Made by a program: the position numbers and the translations under genes. Shown here in pieces: positions 14,691 through 23,393 of a stretch of 51,374 nucleotides of DNA. This stretch comes from DATGCT01 sp964495575 (GTDB lineage Bacteria > Patescibacteriota > Minisyncoccia > UBA6257 > GWB1-50-10). The stretch's first letter is position 1. Each line of letters begins with the position of its first letter. The notes beneath the pieces were generated by a model. That model was not told the origin of the DNA. It saw only the letters and a list, made by a program, of their open reading frames with translations, and searched no databases. The stretch is from NCBI GenBank assembly GCA_964495575.1, contig CAZBVS010000002.1, positions 1-51,374 of the forward strand, read 5' to 3'.

Positions 14691-15036
14691 AAAAATAAAT
14701 ATTAGCTCTTTAGCCATCTTAAAAACCGGTTTAGGTGCTGTTTTTACATACGCTGGCATATCTATTATTACCTCTCCTGGACGTTGGCTTGAATTTGTAC
14801 CTCAATGGATATCAAACCCTGACCTAATCTTAAACATCATCGGTGTATTAAATCTAATAATAGGAATATGTATAATAATAGGGATAGCTCTACCAATAAT
14901 GTCCTTCCTTGCTTTTTTAACCCTTTTAGCAATAATGATCTTTGTGGGAGTAGGGGATCAAACATTTCAAAACTTTGGTCTTGCAATGATGTCTCTCGCA
15001 ATTTTTATTCAATCCATTAAAAAACCAGATAATTAA
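14680..15036 (+). CDS. Small DoxX-like membrane protein
   Basis: The 118-residue protein has four predicted helices (SSLAILKTGLGAVFTYAGI, LILNIIGVLNLIIGICIIIG, IMSFLAFLTLLAIMIFV, FGLAMMSLAIFIQ). The pattern of a first helix with an amphipathic W/P-containing turn, then a G-x-x-N-L-x-x-G helix, is what DoxX/DoxD-type small membrane proteins look like, but I see no diagnostic residue. It overlaps pcm by 11 bases and ends 3 bases before scpA, so all are probably cotranscribed. A function cannot be given. Confidence 0.6.
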   Translation: MKNEKINISSLAILKTGLGAVFTYAGISIITSPGRWLEFVPQWISNPDLILNIIGVLNLIIGICIIIGIALPIMSFLAFLTLLAIMIFVGVGDQTFQNFGLAMMSLAIFIQSIKKPDN

Positions 15037-15039
15037 AAT

Positions 15040-15738
15040 ATGTTTACTGTCCAAACTCAAGATTTTCAAGGCCCCTTAGACAAACTCTTAGGTCTTGTAA
15101 GAAAAGAAGAGCTAAACATTAACCAAATAAGCCTTGCTAAAGTAACCGGAGACTTTCTTCAGTACGTTAATCACCTAAGATCAGAAGGTGATGTCTCTGA
15201 ATCAACCTTAGCTGATTTTCTTGTAATCGCTTCTAAATTAATTTTAATAAAATCTAAGGTTCTAATTCCTGCTCTAGAACTTGAAGAAGAGGAGGAGGAA
15301 GATATAGAAGAATTACAAATACAACTAAAACTATACAAACAAATCAAAAAAGCAGAAGGTAACATAGAGAATAACTGGTCAAAAAAACCAAAGACAGCTA
15401 CCAGAGAGTTCTTGTCCGGTAACGAAACTATATTCTCTCCAGGAAAGGTTACCACCGATGATATGATAAATGCTTTATCTTCTGTAATTAAAGAAATTAA
15501 AAAATTCAAGCCAGTTCAGAAAATAAGAAAAGAGGTTATCAACCTTAAAGACAAAATAAAAGATATTATGTCTCGGGTTAGCCACCAGCCAACAGGCTTT
15601 AAAAACTTCTTTCAATCAGGAAGTAAAAGTGAGATTGTAGTTATCTTCCTTGCTGTTCTTCATCTTTTCCGGGATGAAAAAATTGAGTTCCAACAAGAAA
15701 AAAGATTCGGAGAAATCCACATAAAGAAAAATAAATAA
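15040..15738 (+). CDS. scpA: Segregation and condensation protein A
   Basis: The kleisin subunit of the SMC condensin, bridging SMC heads. The 232 residues begin with the family hallmark FQGPLDKLLGLVRKEELNIN and continue with LADFLVIASKLILIKSKVLIP. An acidic run EEEEEEDIEE follows, then a middle linker, and a winged-helix C-terminus (SEIVVIFLAVLHLFRDEKIEFQQ). scpB follows after 37 bases. smc is not in the window. The ATG has no Shine-Dalgarno. Confidence 0.93.
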   Translation: MFTVQTQDFQGPLDKLLGLVRKEELNINQISLAKVTGDFLQYVNHLRSEGDVSESTLADFLVIASKLILIKSKVLIPALELEEEEEEDIEELQIQLKLYKQIKKAEGNIENNWSKKPKTATREFLSGNETIFSPGKVTTDDMINALSSVIKEIKKFKPVQKIRKEVINLKDKIKDIMSRVSHQPTGFKNFFQSGSKSEIVVIFLAVLHLFRDEKIEFQQEKRFGEIHIKKNK

Positions 15739-15775
15739 TTTCAAACTAAATATTTTTTTGCTAACATAAACAAAT

Positions 15776-16315
15776 ATGAATAATAAATCTAAAAAAATAT
15801 CCCAGCTAGAAGCCTTACTTTTCCAATATGGAAAACCAATATCATATAAAAAGGTAGGTAATATCTTAGATCTCGATAAAAAAGATTGCCAAGAAATAAT
15901 TGAAGAATACGAAACAAACCTTAAAGAAGATAAGGAAAGAGGGTTGTGTATTATTAAAAAAGAGAAAAAAATACAGTTAGCCACTAAACCTAACCTAAAA
16001 AACATCAGTCAGGAGATAGCTAAAGAAGAATTTACTGAAGAACTAACTCCCGCTGCTTTAGAAACTTTAACCTTAATCGCTTACCTAGGCCCCGTACCCC
16101 GAACAACTGTGGACTTCATCCGCGGAGTAAACTCAAGTTATATTCTTAGAAACCTCTTAATGAGAGGTTTAATTGAGAGAGAACGTTCAGGTCATACATT
16201 TAACTATCAAGTAACCTTTGACTTCTTAAAGCATCTTGGGTTAAGCTCAATTAAGGAGCTTCCAGAGTATGAAAAATATAAAAATATTTTAGAAGAATAC
16301 GAAACTAATATATAA
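15776..16315 (+). CDS. scpB: Segregation and condensation protein B
   Basis: Partner of ScpA in the SMC complex. The 179 residues form two winged helices: an N-terminal one (ISQLEALLFQYGKPISYKKV, GLCIIKKEKKIQLATKPN) and a second with the characteristic LTPAALETLTLIAYLGPVPR and RGVNSSYILRNLLMRGLIER. The C-terminal FDFLKHLGLSSIKELPEYEK matches family endings. It sits between scpA and the carboxypeptidase gene, which starts 4 bases after its stop. Confidence 0.93.
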   Translation: MNNKSKKISQLEALLFQYGKPISYKKVGNILDLDKKDCQEIIEEYETNLKEDKERGLCIIKKEKKIQLATKPNLKNISQEIAKEEFTEELTPAALETLTLIAYLGPVPRTTVDFIRGVNSSYILRNLLMRGLIERERSGHTFNYQVTFDFLKHLGLSSIKELPEYEKYKNILEEYETNI

Positions 16316-16319
16316 ATCT

Positions 16320-17252
16320 ATGTCTATTAAGTGGCAAACATTAATATTAATAATTTTAATTCTTGTTTCTGTAACCGTAACTAAACTTTACGGAATTTCT
16401 CCTTCTTCTGAAAATATCTCCAATAACGCAACCACAACCTCTTCTAATCAGCAAGCTTCTTTGTCAGACATCGACCCCGTTAAAAAGATCCCTACCAGAA
16501 AATGGGACGTTCTTGATCCTAAACTTTCTGCGGATGTAGTTATCGCTCACTCACTAGATGACAATCTCCCTTTCTATTACCAAAATATAAGAGACCCTCA
16601 TGTTCTCGCTTCCTTAACAAAACTCCTAACCACAGTAGTAGTTATGGAAGATATCGGTCTTGATAAAAAAATACCAGTTACAAAGGAAGCTATAGAAACT
16701 AAGGGGCTAGCTGGAGATCTAAAAAGTGGAGAGTCGTACTCAGCCCGTGATCTGTTAAAGATAATGCTTCTTACCTCCTCAAATGATGCTGCTGCCACCT
16801 TTGAAGAATTCTTAGGAGGGAAAGAAGAAATGGCGAAAAAAATCAATAACAAAGCTATAGAAATGGGTCTTGATTCAATATCTGTAGAAGATGCTTCCGG
16901 TCTTTGTGACTACAACATGGGAGAAGGAATAGACTTTTTAAAACTAACCAAATACATCCTGAAACATCATCCTGAAATATTCACCTGGACTCAAGCTCAT
17001 GATATCTGGGTTCAACCTTGGAACGGAGCTAACCAAAGAAAGGTGTATAACATAAATCCTCTTTCTAATAACAAAAGCTTCTTAGGAGGCAAAACAGGCA
17101 CTTCAAAAGTAGCCGGGGAAAACCTTGTCTCTATATTTAATATAAAAAGCAGAAGAGTTGTTATAATACTTATGGGCTCCCAGAATAGAGTAGAGGACTC
17201 CCAAAAACTAATATCCTGGATTAAAAAAGCCTATACCTTCCCTGAAGAATAA
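16320..17252 (+). CDS. D-alanyl-D-alanine carboxypeptidase, peptidase S11
   Basis: Trims the terminal D-Ala from peptidoglycan stem peptides outside the membrane. The 310-residue protein starts with an uncleaved or cleaved signal segment (TLILIILILVSVTVTKLYG) and a Ser/Asn/Gln linker. All three penicillin-binding motifs are present: SxxK as S98-L-T-K101, SxN as S153-S-N155, and K258-T-G260 in GGKTGTSKVAGE. It matches the S11 (DacA-like) family without the extra C-terminal domain of E. coli PBP5. It lies between scpB and mraY in the cell-wall and segregation operon. Confidence 0.9.
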   Translation: MSIKWQTLILIILILVSVTVTKLYGISPSSENISNNATTTSSNQQASLSDIDPVKKIPTRKWDVLDPKLSADVVIAHSLDDNLPFYYQNIRDPHVLASLTKLLTTVVVMEDIGLDKKIPVTKEAIETKGLAGDLKSGESYSARDLLKIMLLTSSNDAAATFEEFLGGKEEMAKKINNKAIEMGLDSISVEDASGLCDYNMGEGIDFLKLTKYILKHHPEIFTWTQAHDIWVQPWNGANQRKVYNINPLSNNKSFLGGKTGTSKVAGENLVSIFNIKSRRVVIILMGSQNRVEDSQKLISWIKKAYTFPEE

Positions 17253-17267
17253 TAAATAAATATAAAC

Positions 17268-18314
17268 ATGGTTTTATTTGCAGCAGTAAGAATATTGATA
17301 ATTTTCGCTCTTGCTTTTATTATCGCTCTTTTTATAACTCCTCTTGTTTTCAAAGCCTTACTTAAATTAGATTTTAGAAAAAAGAATATAAGAAGCAAGG
17401 ACGAAGCTCCTGTATTTCACAAATTTCATAAAAATAAATCAGACACCCCTACAATGGGAGGTGTAATAATTTGGGGAACCGTTTTAGGAATGGCTATTGT
17501 ATTCCTAATCCTTGCTAAAACAATTGATGGTTTCTTTGAATACTTTAACTTTGTAGATAGAGCTCAAACTTACCTTCCCTTGGCTGCTTTATTTATCGCC
17601 GCTATCGTTGGGTTGATAGATGATCTATTCGGCATCCTGGGTAAAGGAGCAAAAAGTGGGGGATTAAAAATGAAACACAAACTTCTTCTATATTCAGGAG
17701 TAGCAGTATTGGGTGCCTGGTGGTTTTACTTCAAACTTGGCTTTACAACCCTCTATGTTCCTTTTATAGGGTCTTTTGATATCGGAGCCTGGTATATCCC
17801 TTTCTTTATCTTTATTCTCGTAGCAACCGCTTTTTCATCCAACGAAACAGACGGGCTTGATGGTCTTGCTGGAGGAGTGCTTTTCTTTGCCTTTGGAGCT
17901 TTAGCGGTTGTAGCTTTTGTAATTGGTAGATATGAATTAGCCGCCATGATAGCTGCAATTCTTGGTTCCTTATTAGCTTTTCTATGGTTTAATATCTACC
18001 CCGCCAAATTCTTTATGGGAGATACCGGATCTATGTCATTAGGAATAACCTTAGGAGTTATTGCCATGCTTACCAACACTGCCTTTTTCCTTCCTTTCTT
18101 CGGAATTGTCTTAATCGGAGAATCAATCTCGGTCATTATTCAAACAATAAGTAAAAAATTCAGAGGGCAAAAAATATTCCACTCCACGCCAATCCATCAT
18201 CATTTTGAAGCTTTAAAATGGCCGGAATCACAAATTACCATGAGATTTTGGATAATCTCGGCTGTTTTTGCAACTATAGGCTTAGTGCTATACTTTCTCG
18301 CTCACTTTGCATAA
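17268..18314 (+). CDS. mraY: Phospho-N-acetylmuramoyl-pentapeptide transferase MraY
   Basis: Transfers phospho-MurNAc-pentapeptide to undecaprenyl phosphate to make lipid I at the membrane. The 348 residues have about ten membrane helices. Family signatures are visible: DTPTMGGVIIWGTV, the aspartate pair in LIDDLFGI, SNETDGLDGLAGGVLFFAFG, KFFMGDTGSMSLGI and the histidine cluster TPIHHHFE. It is intact and normal in length, and a strong terminator follows 21 bases later. It closes the pcm-to-mraY operon. Confidence 0.97.
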   Translation: MVLFAAVRILIIFALAFIIALFITPLVFKALLKLDFRKKNIRSKDEAPVFHKFHKNKSDTPTMGGVIIWGTVLGMAIVFLILAKTIDGFFEYFNFVDRAQTYLPLAALFIAAIVGLIDDLFGILGKGAKSGGLKMKHKLLLYSGVAVLGAWWFYFKLGFTTLYVPFIGSFDIGAWYIPFFIFILVATAFSSNETDGLDGLAGGVLFFAFGALAVVAFVIGRYELAAMIAAILGSLLAFLWFNIYPAKFFMGDTGSMSLGITLGVIAMLTNTAFFLPFFGIVLIGESISVIIQTISKKFRGQKIFHSTPIHHHFEALKWPESQITMRFWIISAVFATIGLVLYFLAHFA

Positions 18315-18335
18315 AAAATTTATTAGATGTTTTTT

Positions 18336-18360
18336 AAGCCACCTCCGGGTGGCTTTTTTT
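18336..18360 (+). terminator. Terminator after mraY
   Basis: AAGCCACC (18336-18343), tetraloop TCCG, GGTGGCTT (18348-18355) and a T-run to 18361. This separates mraY from the downstream ftsW cluster. Confidence 0.92.
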
Positions 18361-18392
18361 ATATCCACAAAACATAAAAATTAAATATCCTT

Positions 18393-18398
18393 TATAAT
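18393..18398 (+). promoter_or_regulatory. -10 element before the amidohydrolase-ftsW cluster
   Basis: A TATAAT hexamer lies 28 bases before the ATG at 18427, directly after the mraY terminator. No -35 is clear, so this is a tentative promoter for the 18.4-23.3 kb operon. Confidence 0.4.
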
Positions 18399-18426
18399 AT
18401 AAATACAATCAAAATAAAATAATCTT

Positions 18427-19893
18427 ATGTCCATTCTTATCAAAAACGGTTTAATATACAACGGCACCGGACAGAAACCAGAGAAAAAAAATATATTAAT
18501 CAGAAAAAATCAGATAAAAAGCATTGGCAACTTAAAAGATACTCAAGCAGATAAAGTAATTGACGCAGAAGGAAAATATATTCTCCCTGGCTTCATTGAT
18601 ATAAACTCAGGGATTGATCATCATCTAAAAATCCTAACCAGTTCTCACCAAAAAACATTCCTCGAACAAGGGGTCACCACCGCCATAGGCGGCAACAATG
18701 GATCCTCCTTAGCTCCTTTTTCTACACACTCCCTAGAAACCATTAAAAAATGGGGGAGTGATGAACTTCAAAAAACTAACATTGACTGGGAAAACTTTGG
18801 CGAATTCTTAAACTCCATAAATAAAAAAGGATTGAAAATAAATTTTGGAAGCTTTATTGGTCACTCATCTATAAAAAGACTCATCACTAAAAACAAACCA
18901 AGAGACATGACTAAAAGAGAGATTAATCTCTCACAAGAAATATTAAAAGAATCAATAAGCCAAGGAGCTCTTGGTTTATCTGCTAGTTTCGAATATGGAT
19001 TTACTTCAGAAACACCTAAAAACGAAATAAAAGAACTTCTCAAAGTTATCAAAGAAACAAATAAAATATACGTTACAGATTTTCAATACCCAGAAAAAGA
19101 CCCTCAAAAATCCCTGAAAGAAATAATTAATTTGACCGAAAATATTAAAACAGAAATAAACCATCTTGAACCCCTAAAATCATCATCCGAACAGTACTTA
19201 AACATCACCGACAAACTTAAAAAAATATCTTCCCAAACTGATATTAATTTTGACTCTTACCCTGCAAAATTTATAAAAACTCCGGTCTACCAATTTCTTC
19301 CTGACTGGCTTGAAAAACCTACCCTGAAAGAAACCTCAAAAATAGTTAAATCCGGTAGATATGATAAAGAAATAAAAGAACATTTAAAACAATATACAAG
19401 AAGAAAAATAAAATTCACTCATGTCCCTGTAGGTTTTCCTACACTTAAAAACAAAACCCTGAAAAAACTTTCTGAAAACAGAGAGCAAACCCAGATAGAA
19501 ACTATGCTTGAAATTATGAAAATTACCGACCTTCAACCTGTTTGTACATATTACAATGTAGATCAAAAAATACTTTCTAAACTTATAAAATCAGAAAGTT
19601 CAATAATCGCTTCAAACGGAACTCATTTTGAGATACCAAAATACAATCCTTTCCTTGAATATCTTAAGTTTTCAAGAGATAACAAAATATCATTAGAAAA
19701 AGCTATTACCAAAATAACATCTGAACCAGCGGCTAAACTAAACATTAAAAAAAGAGGGAAAATTAAAGAAGGTTATTACGCTGATATATTAATAATGGAA
19801 AACAAAAAGATTGATACTGTTTTTGTAAACGGAGAAGTAGCCTACAAAAATAACAACCCTACTAAAACAAAAAGTGGAGAAGTAATAAAATAA
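18427..19893 (+). CDS. D-aminoacylase-like amidohydrolase lacking metal ligands
   Basis: The 488 residues follow the N-acyl-D-amino-acid deacylase/dihydroorotase-like fold from end to end: a beta-sandwich start (ILIKNGLIYNGTG, KVIDAEGKYILPGFID), a TIM-barrel core (LEQGVTTAIGGNNG, GALGLSASFEYGF), and the closing ISLEKAITKITSEPAAKLNI with KEGYYADILIM. The metal site is changed: the usual H-x-H after PGFID reads N60-S-G62, the T-H-L-R histidine reads TDFQYP, and the usual S-D-G reads SNG. The INH histidine survives. It may be a pseudoenzyme, a structural protein or an enzyme with another mechanism. It sits between mraY and ftsW and overlaps ftsW by one base, which suggests a cell-wall role. Confidence 0.8.
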   Translation: MSILIKNGLIYNGTGQKPEKKNILIRKNQIKSIGNLKDTQADKVIDAEGKYILPGFIDINSGIDHHLKILTSSHQKTFLEQGVTTAIGGNNGSSLAPFSTHSLETIKKWGSDELQKTNIDWENFGEFLNSINKKGLKINFGSFIGHSSIKRLITKNKPRDMTKREINLSQEILKESISQGALGLSASFEYGFTSETPKNEIKELLKVIKETNKIYVTDFQYPEKDPQKSLKEIINLTENIKTEINHLEPLKSSSEQYLNITDKLKKISSQTDINFDSYPAKFIKTPVYQFLPDWLEKPTLKETSKIVKSGRYDKEIKEHLKQYTRRKIKFTHVPVGFPTLKNKTLKKLSENREQTQIETMLEIMKITDLQPVCTYYNVDQKILSKLIKSESSIIASNGTHFEIPKYNPFLEYLKFSRDNKISLEKAITKITSEPAAKLNIKKRGKIKEGYYADILIMENKKIDTVFVNGEVAYKNNNPTKTKSGEVIK

Positions 19894-21011
19894 TGAGTAA
19901 ACTGTTCAAAAAACCCCCTAAACCAAAATCAAGCGCCGACTACCTGTTTATAATCTTAATCGGTATCCTCATTATATTTGGTTTAGTAATGCTAACCAGC
20001 GCTTCTTCAGATCTGGCTAAAGAACAGTTTGGTTCAAGTTATTATTATTTAAAACATCAACTGATCTACGGACTCTCTTTTGGGATCATCGGATTTCTGA
20101 TCACCTCGTTCCTTTACCACCAAAAACTAAAAAAATTAGCCCTCCCTCTTCTTGTCTTAAATGTTATAGCGCTTCTCCTCGTATTCACCCCTTTGGGTAT
20201 GAGCGCCAAAGGAGCTAGCAGGTGGCTTCAAATTGGAGGTTTTTCATTTCAACCTGGAGAACTCTTAAAGATAACCCTTATCATCTACGTAGCTTCCTGG
20301 GCATGCGGTAACAAAAAAAGAGGGAAGAGTATAACTGAGGGACTTATCCCATTACTGGTCATCATGGGAATAATAGCCTTTCTTTTGATAATGCAACCAG
20401 CAACAACAATTGCCGCAATAATTATCAGCGCTTCCGTAATCGTCTATTTCACCTCCGGAGCTAAGTTTCAATACATTGCCGGCATAATATTACTTGGCCT
20501 TATCTTCCTTTCGGCTGTAATATATTTCACTCCTTATCGAATGGAAAGAATTCAAACCTTCCTTCATCCAAAATCTGATACCTTAGGAGACGCTTATCAT
20601 CTCAATCAATCTCAAATTGCAATAGGGTCTGGAGGACTAACTGGGGTAGGGTTTGGTCAATCTACCACCAAGTTAAACTATCTCCCGGAACCAATCGGGG
20701 ACTCAATATTTGCTGTAATTGCAGAAGAATTAGGTTTCATAGGATCGGTCAGCGTCTTATTAATCTTTTTTGCTGTTGTTTATCGCGGCCTAGCTATCGC
20801 TAAAAAAGCCTCTGACTCTTTTGGAAGACTTGTCACTGTCGGCTTTACCTCAATCATCGGTATCCAAACAGTAATTAATATCGGCGCCATCTCAGGTATT
20901 CTTCCTCTGACCGGAATACCGCTGCCGTTCATAAGCTACGGAGGAACTGCTCTCGCTACCTTCATGACAATGGCCGGGATAATAACTAACGTTTCTAAAT
21001 ACAGAAAATAA
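19893..21011 (+). CDS. ftsW: Peptidoglycan glycosyltransferase FtsW (SEDS family)
   Basis: Polymerises lipid II at the division septum. The 372 residues have about ten membrane helices. SEDS signatures are visible: GLVMLTSASSDLA in helix 1, GASRWLQIGGFSFQPGELLKI, the extracellular loop with DAYHLNQSQIAIGSGGLTG, VGFGQSTTKLNYLPE, DSIFAVIAEELGFIG and PLPFISYGGTALATF. A second SEDS gene at 38965 looks like rodA, so this copy is assigned to division. The ATG overlaps the previous stop (TAATG), indicating translational coupling with the amidohydrolase-like gene. Confidence 0.93.
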   Translation: MSKLFKKPPKPKSSADYLFIILIGILIIFGLVMLTSASSDLAKEQFGSSYYYLKHQLIYGLSFGIIGFLITSFLYHQKLKKLALPLLVLNVIALLLVFTPLGMSAKGASRWLQIGGFSFQPGELLKITLIIYVASWACGNKKRGKSITEGLIPLLVIMGIIAFLLIMQPATTIAAIIISASVIVYFTSGAKFQYIAGIILLGLIFLSAVIYFTPYRMERIQTFLHPKSDTLGDAYHLNQSQIAIGSGGLTGVGFGQSTTKLNYLPEPIGDSIFAVIAEELGFIGSVSVLLIFFAVVYRGLAIAKKASDSFGRLVTVGFTSIIGIQTVINIGAISGILPLTGIPLPFISYGGTALATFMTMAGIITNVSKYRK

Positions 21012-21012
21012 A

Positions 21013-22116
21013 ATGATTAAATACTTAAATAACATAGATATTAAAAAATATATAAATAAAACTGCTTTTCTAAGAATCGACCTTAACGCAAAAGAAGGAG
21101 AAGAAGAAAACTTCTTTAGACTTCAAAGGGTGATCCCTACGATCAAAAAATTAATTGAAAACCAATCTCCAGTTATCATCGCTGCTCACCGAGGCAGATA
21201 CAACGAAAACCCTCCTTCTAACAAACCATTCCAAAAAATAATCCAAGAAAAGATAAAAGAAAAAGTGGCCTTCATCAAAGAAACCCAACCTGATCAAATA
21301 AAAGAAAAAATAAAAGAAAAGAAAACTTCGGTAATTCTTCTTGAAAACCTAAGGATGAATAAGAAGGAACAAGAAAACGACACAAAATATGCTGAAAAAC
21401 TCTCTCAATTAGCCCAATTTTATATAAATGACGCATTCCCCGTATGTCACCGAAAAAACGCCTCAGTAACTAAAATAACCCACTTTTTACCTTCATTTGG
21501 AGGTTTAGGACTCCAAAAAGAGATCGAAAAACTTACAAAATTCAAGAAAAACCCAAAACCACCCTTTACCCTAATAATCGGTGGTAAAAAAACCAAAAGC
21601 AAATTAGCCACCATAAAGAACCTCTGGAATAAAATAGATAATCTTCTTCTCGGAGGAGGACCAGCTAATACCTTTCTTTTTCAAAGAGGAGTGGATATCA
21701 AAAACTCGATATATGATAAAAATTCAGTCAAAAAAATAAAACCTTTCTCAATGGCTGATAAAACCTTTGTCCCGGTTGATTACAAAACCTCTGATGGTAA
21801 AATTCTTGATATTGGGGAAGAAACATCCAGAATATACACAGACATAATAAAAGAATCAAAAACAATAATCTGGAACGGTCCTATGGGACTTTTCGAAAAA
21901 GAAAAATTTGAAAAAGGAACTAAGAAAATTTGGAATGCTATTATTAATAACCAAAAAGCCAACACTGTTATCGGAGGCGGAGAAACTGTTAATTCAAAAA
22001 AATTAACCGATAAAGACATCCCCAAAAACATATTTCTTTCCACGGGCGGTGGCGCTATGCTAACCTTTTTAGCAAATAAAAAAATGCCGGGAATAAACGC
22101 ACTAAAAAATGAATAA
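21013..22116 (+). CDS. pgk: Phosphoglycerate kinase, divergent
   Basis: Makes ATP from 1,3-bisphosphoglycerate in lower glycolysis. At 367 residues it is shorter than the usual 390-415. The fold is clear: FLRIDLNAKEG, AAHRGRYNENP, VILLENLRMNKKE, YINDAFPVCHRKNASVT, FTLIIGGKKTKSKLATI, LLGGGPANTFLF, IIWNGPMGLFE, NTVIGGGETVNS and LSTGGGAMLTFL. Both substrate-binding and nucleotide-binding halves are present, but several family positions are altered (RVDxNVP and HxGRPKG are both relaxed). It follows ftsW by 1 base and overlaps the DHH gene by 8 bases. tpiA, the other glycolytic gene here, lies at 40.8 kb. Confidence 0.93.
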   Translation: MIKYLNNIDIKKYINKTAFLRIDLNAKEGEEENFFRLQRVIPTIKKLIENQSPVIIAAHRGRYNENPPSNKPFQKIIQEKIKEKVAFIKETQPDQIKEKIKEKKTSVILLENLRMNKKEQENDTKYAEKLSQLAQFYINDAFPVCHRKNASVTKITHFLPSFGGLGLQKEIEKLTKFKKNPKPPFTLIIGGKKTKSKLATIKNLWNKIDNLLLGGGPANTFLFQRGVDIKNSIYDKNSVKKIKPFSMADKTFVPVDYKTSDGKILDIGEETSRIYTDIIKESKTIIWNGPMGLFEKEKFEKGTKKIWNAIINNQKANTVIGGGETVNSKKLTDKDIPKNIFLSTGGGAMLTFLANKKMPGINALKNE

Positions 22117-22942
22117 AAAAATAACAATTGTATATCACAAAAACTGCGCTGACGGTTTTTCCGGAGCCTGGACGGCCTGGAAAAAGTTAAAAAATAAAGC
22201 TGAGTACATTCCTTGTGACGACCGAAATAAAAACTTAGACATAAAAAACAAAGATAAGGTATACCTTATAGACTTTATATTCTATAAACCAGTCCTTAAA
22301 AAACTAATTAAAGACAACAAACAGGTAATAGTAATCGATCATCACAAAACTGCTCAAGAAAGGGCCCAACTTGCTAACACCACTATATATAATAAAGAAA
22401 AATCAGGATCAGTCCTTGCCTGGGAATATTTCTTTCCAGAAAAAGATCTACCTCAAGCCCTAAAATACATAGAAGATGTTGATCTCTGGAACTGGAACCT
22501 AAAACACACCAAAGAAATATTTGCGATCATCGACTCAACAGAACACGATTTTAAGGAATGGAACAAACTAATTAAAAAAATTGAGAACAAAAAATCAAGA
22601 AAAAAGATAATTAAGAAAGGAAAGGTAATTGTTAACTCAGAAAACGAAATCATCGATCGTATTGTATCAAAAAAATACTTAATAAACCTAGACGGCCACG
22701 AAGTTTTTGCTGTAAACTCTCCCGTCTTTAAATCAGAAATAGGACATATCCTTTCTATGAAACACCCTCCTTTCGGAATTATCTGGCATCAATCTAAAGA
22801 AGGGATCAAGGTATCATTAAGAGCTAATGATACAATTGATGTATCAGAAATAGCCCAAAAACACGGTGGAGGTGGACACCCAAACGCAGCCGGATTTTTA
22901 ATCAAAAATAACCAATCAAAACCATGGAAAAAAATAAAATAA
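22109..22942 (+). CDS. DHH-family phosphoesterase (NrnA/oligoribonuclease-like)
   Basis: The 277 residues have a DHH domain with motif I-like HKNCADGFSGAWTA, a YLIDF motif, the signature IDHHKTAQE, and a C-terminal DHHA1 domain ending GGGGHPNAAGF. Proteins of this family use two manganese ions to cleave phosphoester bonds in short nucleic acids, cyclic dinucleotides or pAp; which one applies here cannot be told. Motif I has CADG where D-x-D-G is typical, a small change. It overlaps pgk by 8 bases and rnhA by 19 bases, so all three are likely translated from one mRNA. Confidence 0.88.
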   Translation: MNKKITIVYHKNCADGFSGAWTAWKKLKNKAEYIPCDDRNKNLDIKNKDKVYLIDFIFYKPVLKKLIKDNKQVIVIDHHKTAQERAQLANTTIYNKEKSGSVLAWEYFFPEKDLPQALKYIEDVDLWNWNLKHTKEIFAIIDSTEHDFKEWNKLIKKIENKKSRKKIIKKGKVIVNSENEIIDRIVSKKYLINLDGHEVFAVNSPVFKSEIGHILSMKHPPFGIIWHQSKEGIKVSLRANDTIDVSEIAQKHGGGGHPNAAGFLIKNNQSKPWKKIK

Positions 22943-23346
22943 AAATAAATACCGATGGAGGAGCAAGGGGAAACCCTGGACCCGCTGCTATAGGAGTAGT
23001 TATTAACCTAAATAACGAAGAAAAAACCTATAGCAAACCAATAGGAGAAACCACAAATAACGTTGCTGAATATCAAGCAATTATATTTTCTCTTAAAAAA
23101 TTAAAAAAACTAATTGGGAAAAAAGAATCAAAGAGTAGAGAAGTGGTAATAAATACCGACTCCGAATTAATAACAAAACAAATTAATCACGAATACAAAA
23201 TAAAAAACGAAGGTCTTAAAGAATATTTCATAGAACTCTGGAACCTGATGCTTGATTTTCAAAATGTAACCATCAAGCATATAAAAAGAGAAGAAAATAA
23301 AGAAGCTGATAAACTTGTAAATCAAGCTCTAGATACACTTATCTAA
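22924..23346 (+). CDS. rnhA: Ribonuclease HI
   Basis: Cleaves RNA in RNA-DNA hybrids such as Okazaki primers and R-loops. The 140 residues show the family's acidic catalytic set: D in KINTDGGARGNPGPAA, E in NVAEYQAIIFSL, D in VVINTDSELITKQI, and the last D in ENKEADKLVNQAL. The form is the short one without an N-terminal hybrid-binding domain. It overlaps the DHH gene by 19 bases. No terminator follows; the rnpB promoter starts only 3 bases after its stop. Confidence 0.95.
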   Translation: MEKNKIKINTDGGARGNPGPAAIGVVINLNNEEKTYSKPIGETTNNVAEYQAIIFSLKKLKKLIGKKESKSREVVINTDSELITKQINHEYKIKNEGLKEYFIELWNLMLDFQNVTIKHIKREENKEADKLVNQALDTLI

Positions 23347-23348
23347 AT

Positions 23349-23377
23349 TTGACTCAACCCTTCTTTATTTATATAAT
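23349..23377 (+). promoter_or_regulatory. Consensus sigma70 promoter of rnpB
   Basis: TTGACT (23349-23354), a 17-base spacer, and a perfect TATAAT (23372-23377). The predicted start at about 23384-23386 lies just ahead of the P1 helix of RNase P RNA. Confidence 0.9.
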
Positions 23378-23393
23378 ATAAATGTAGTTTAAC

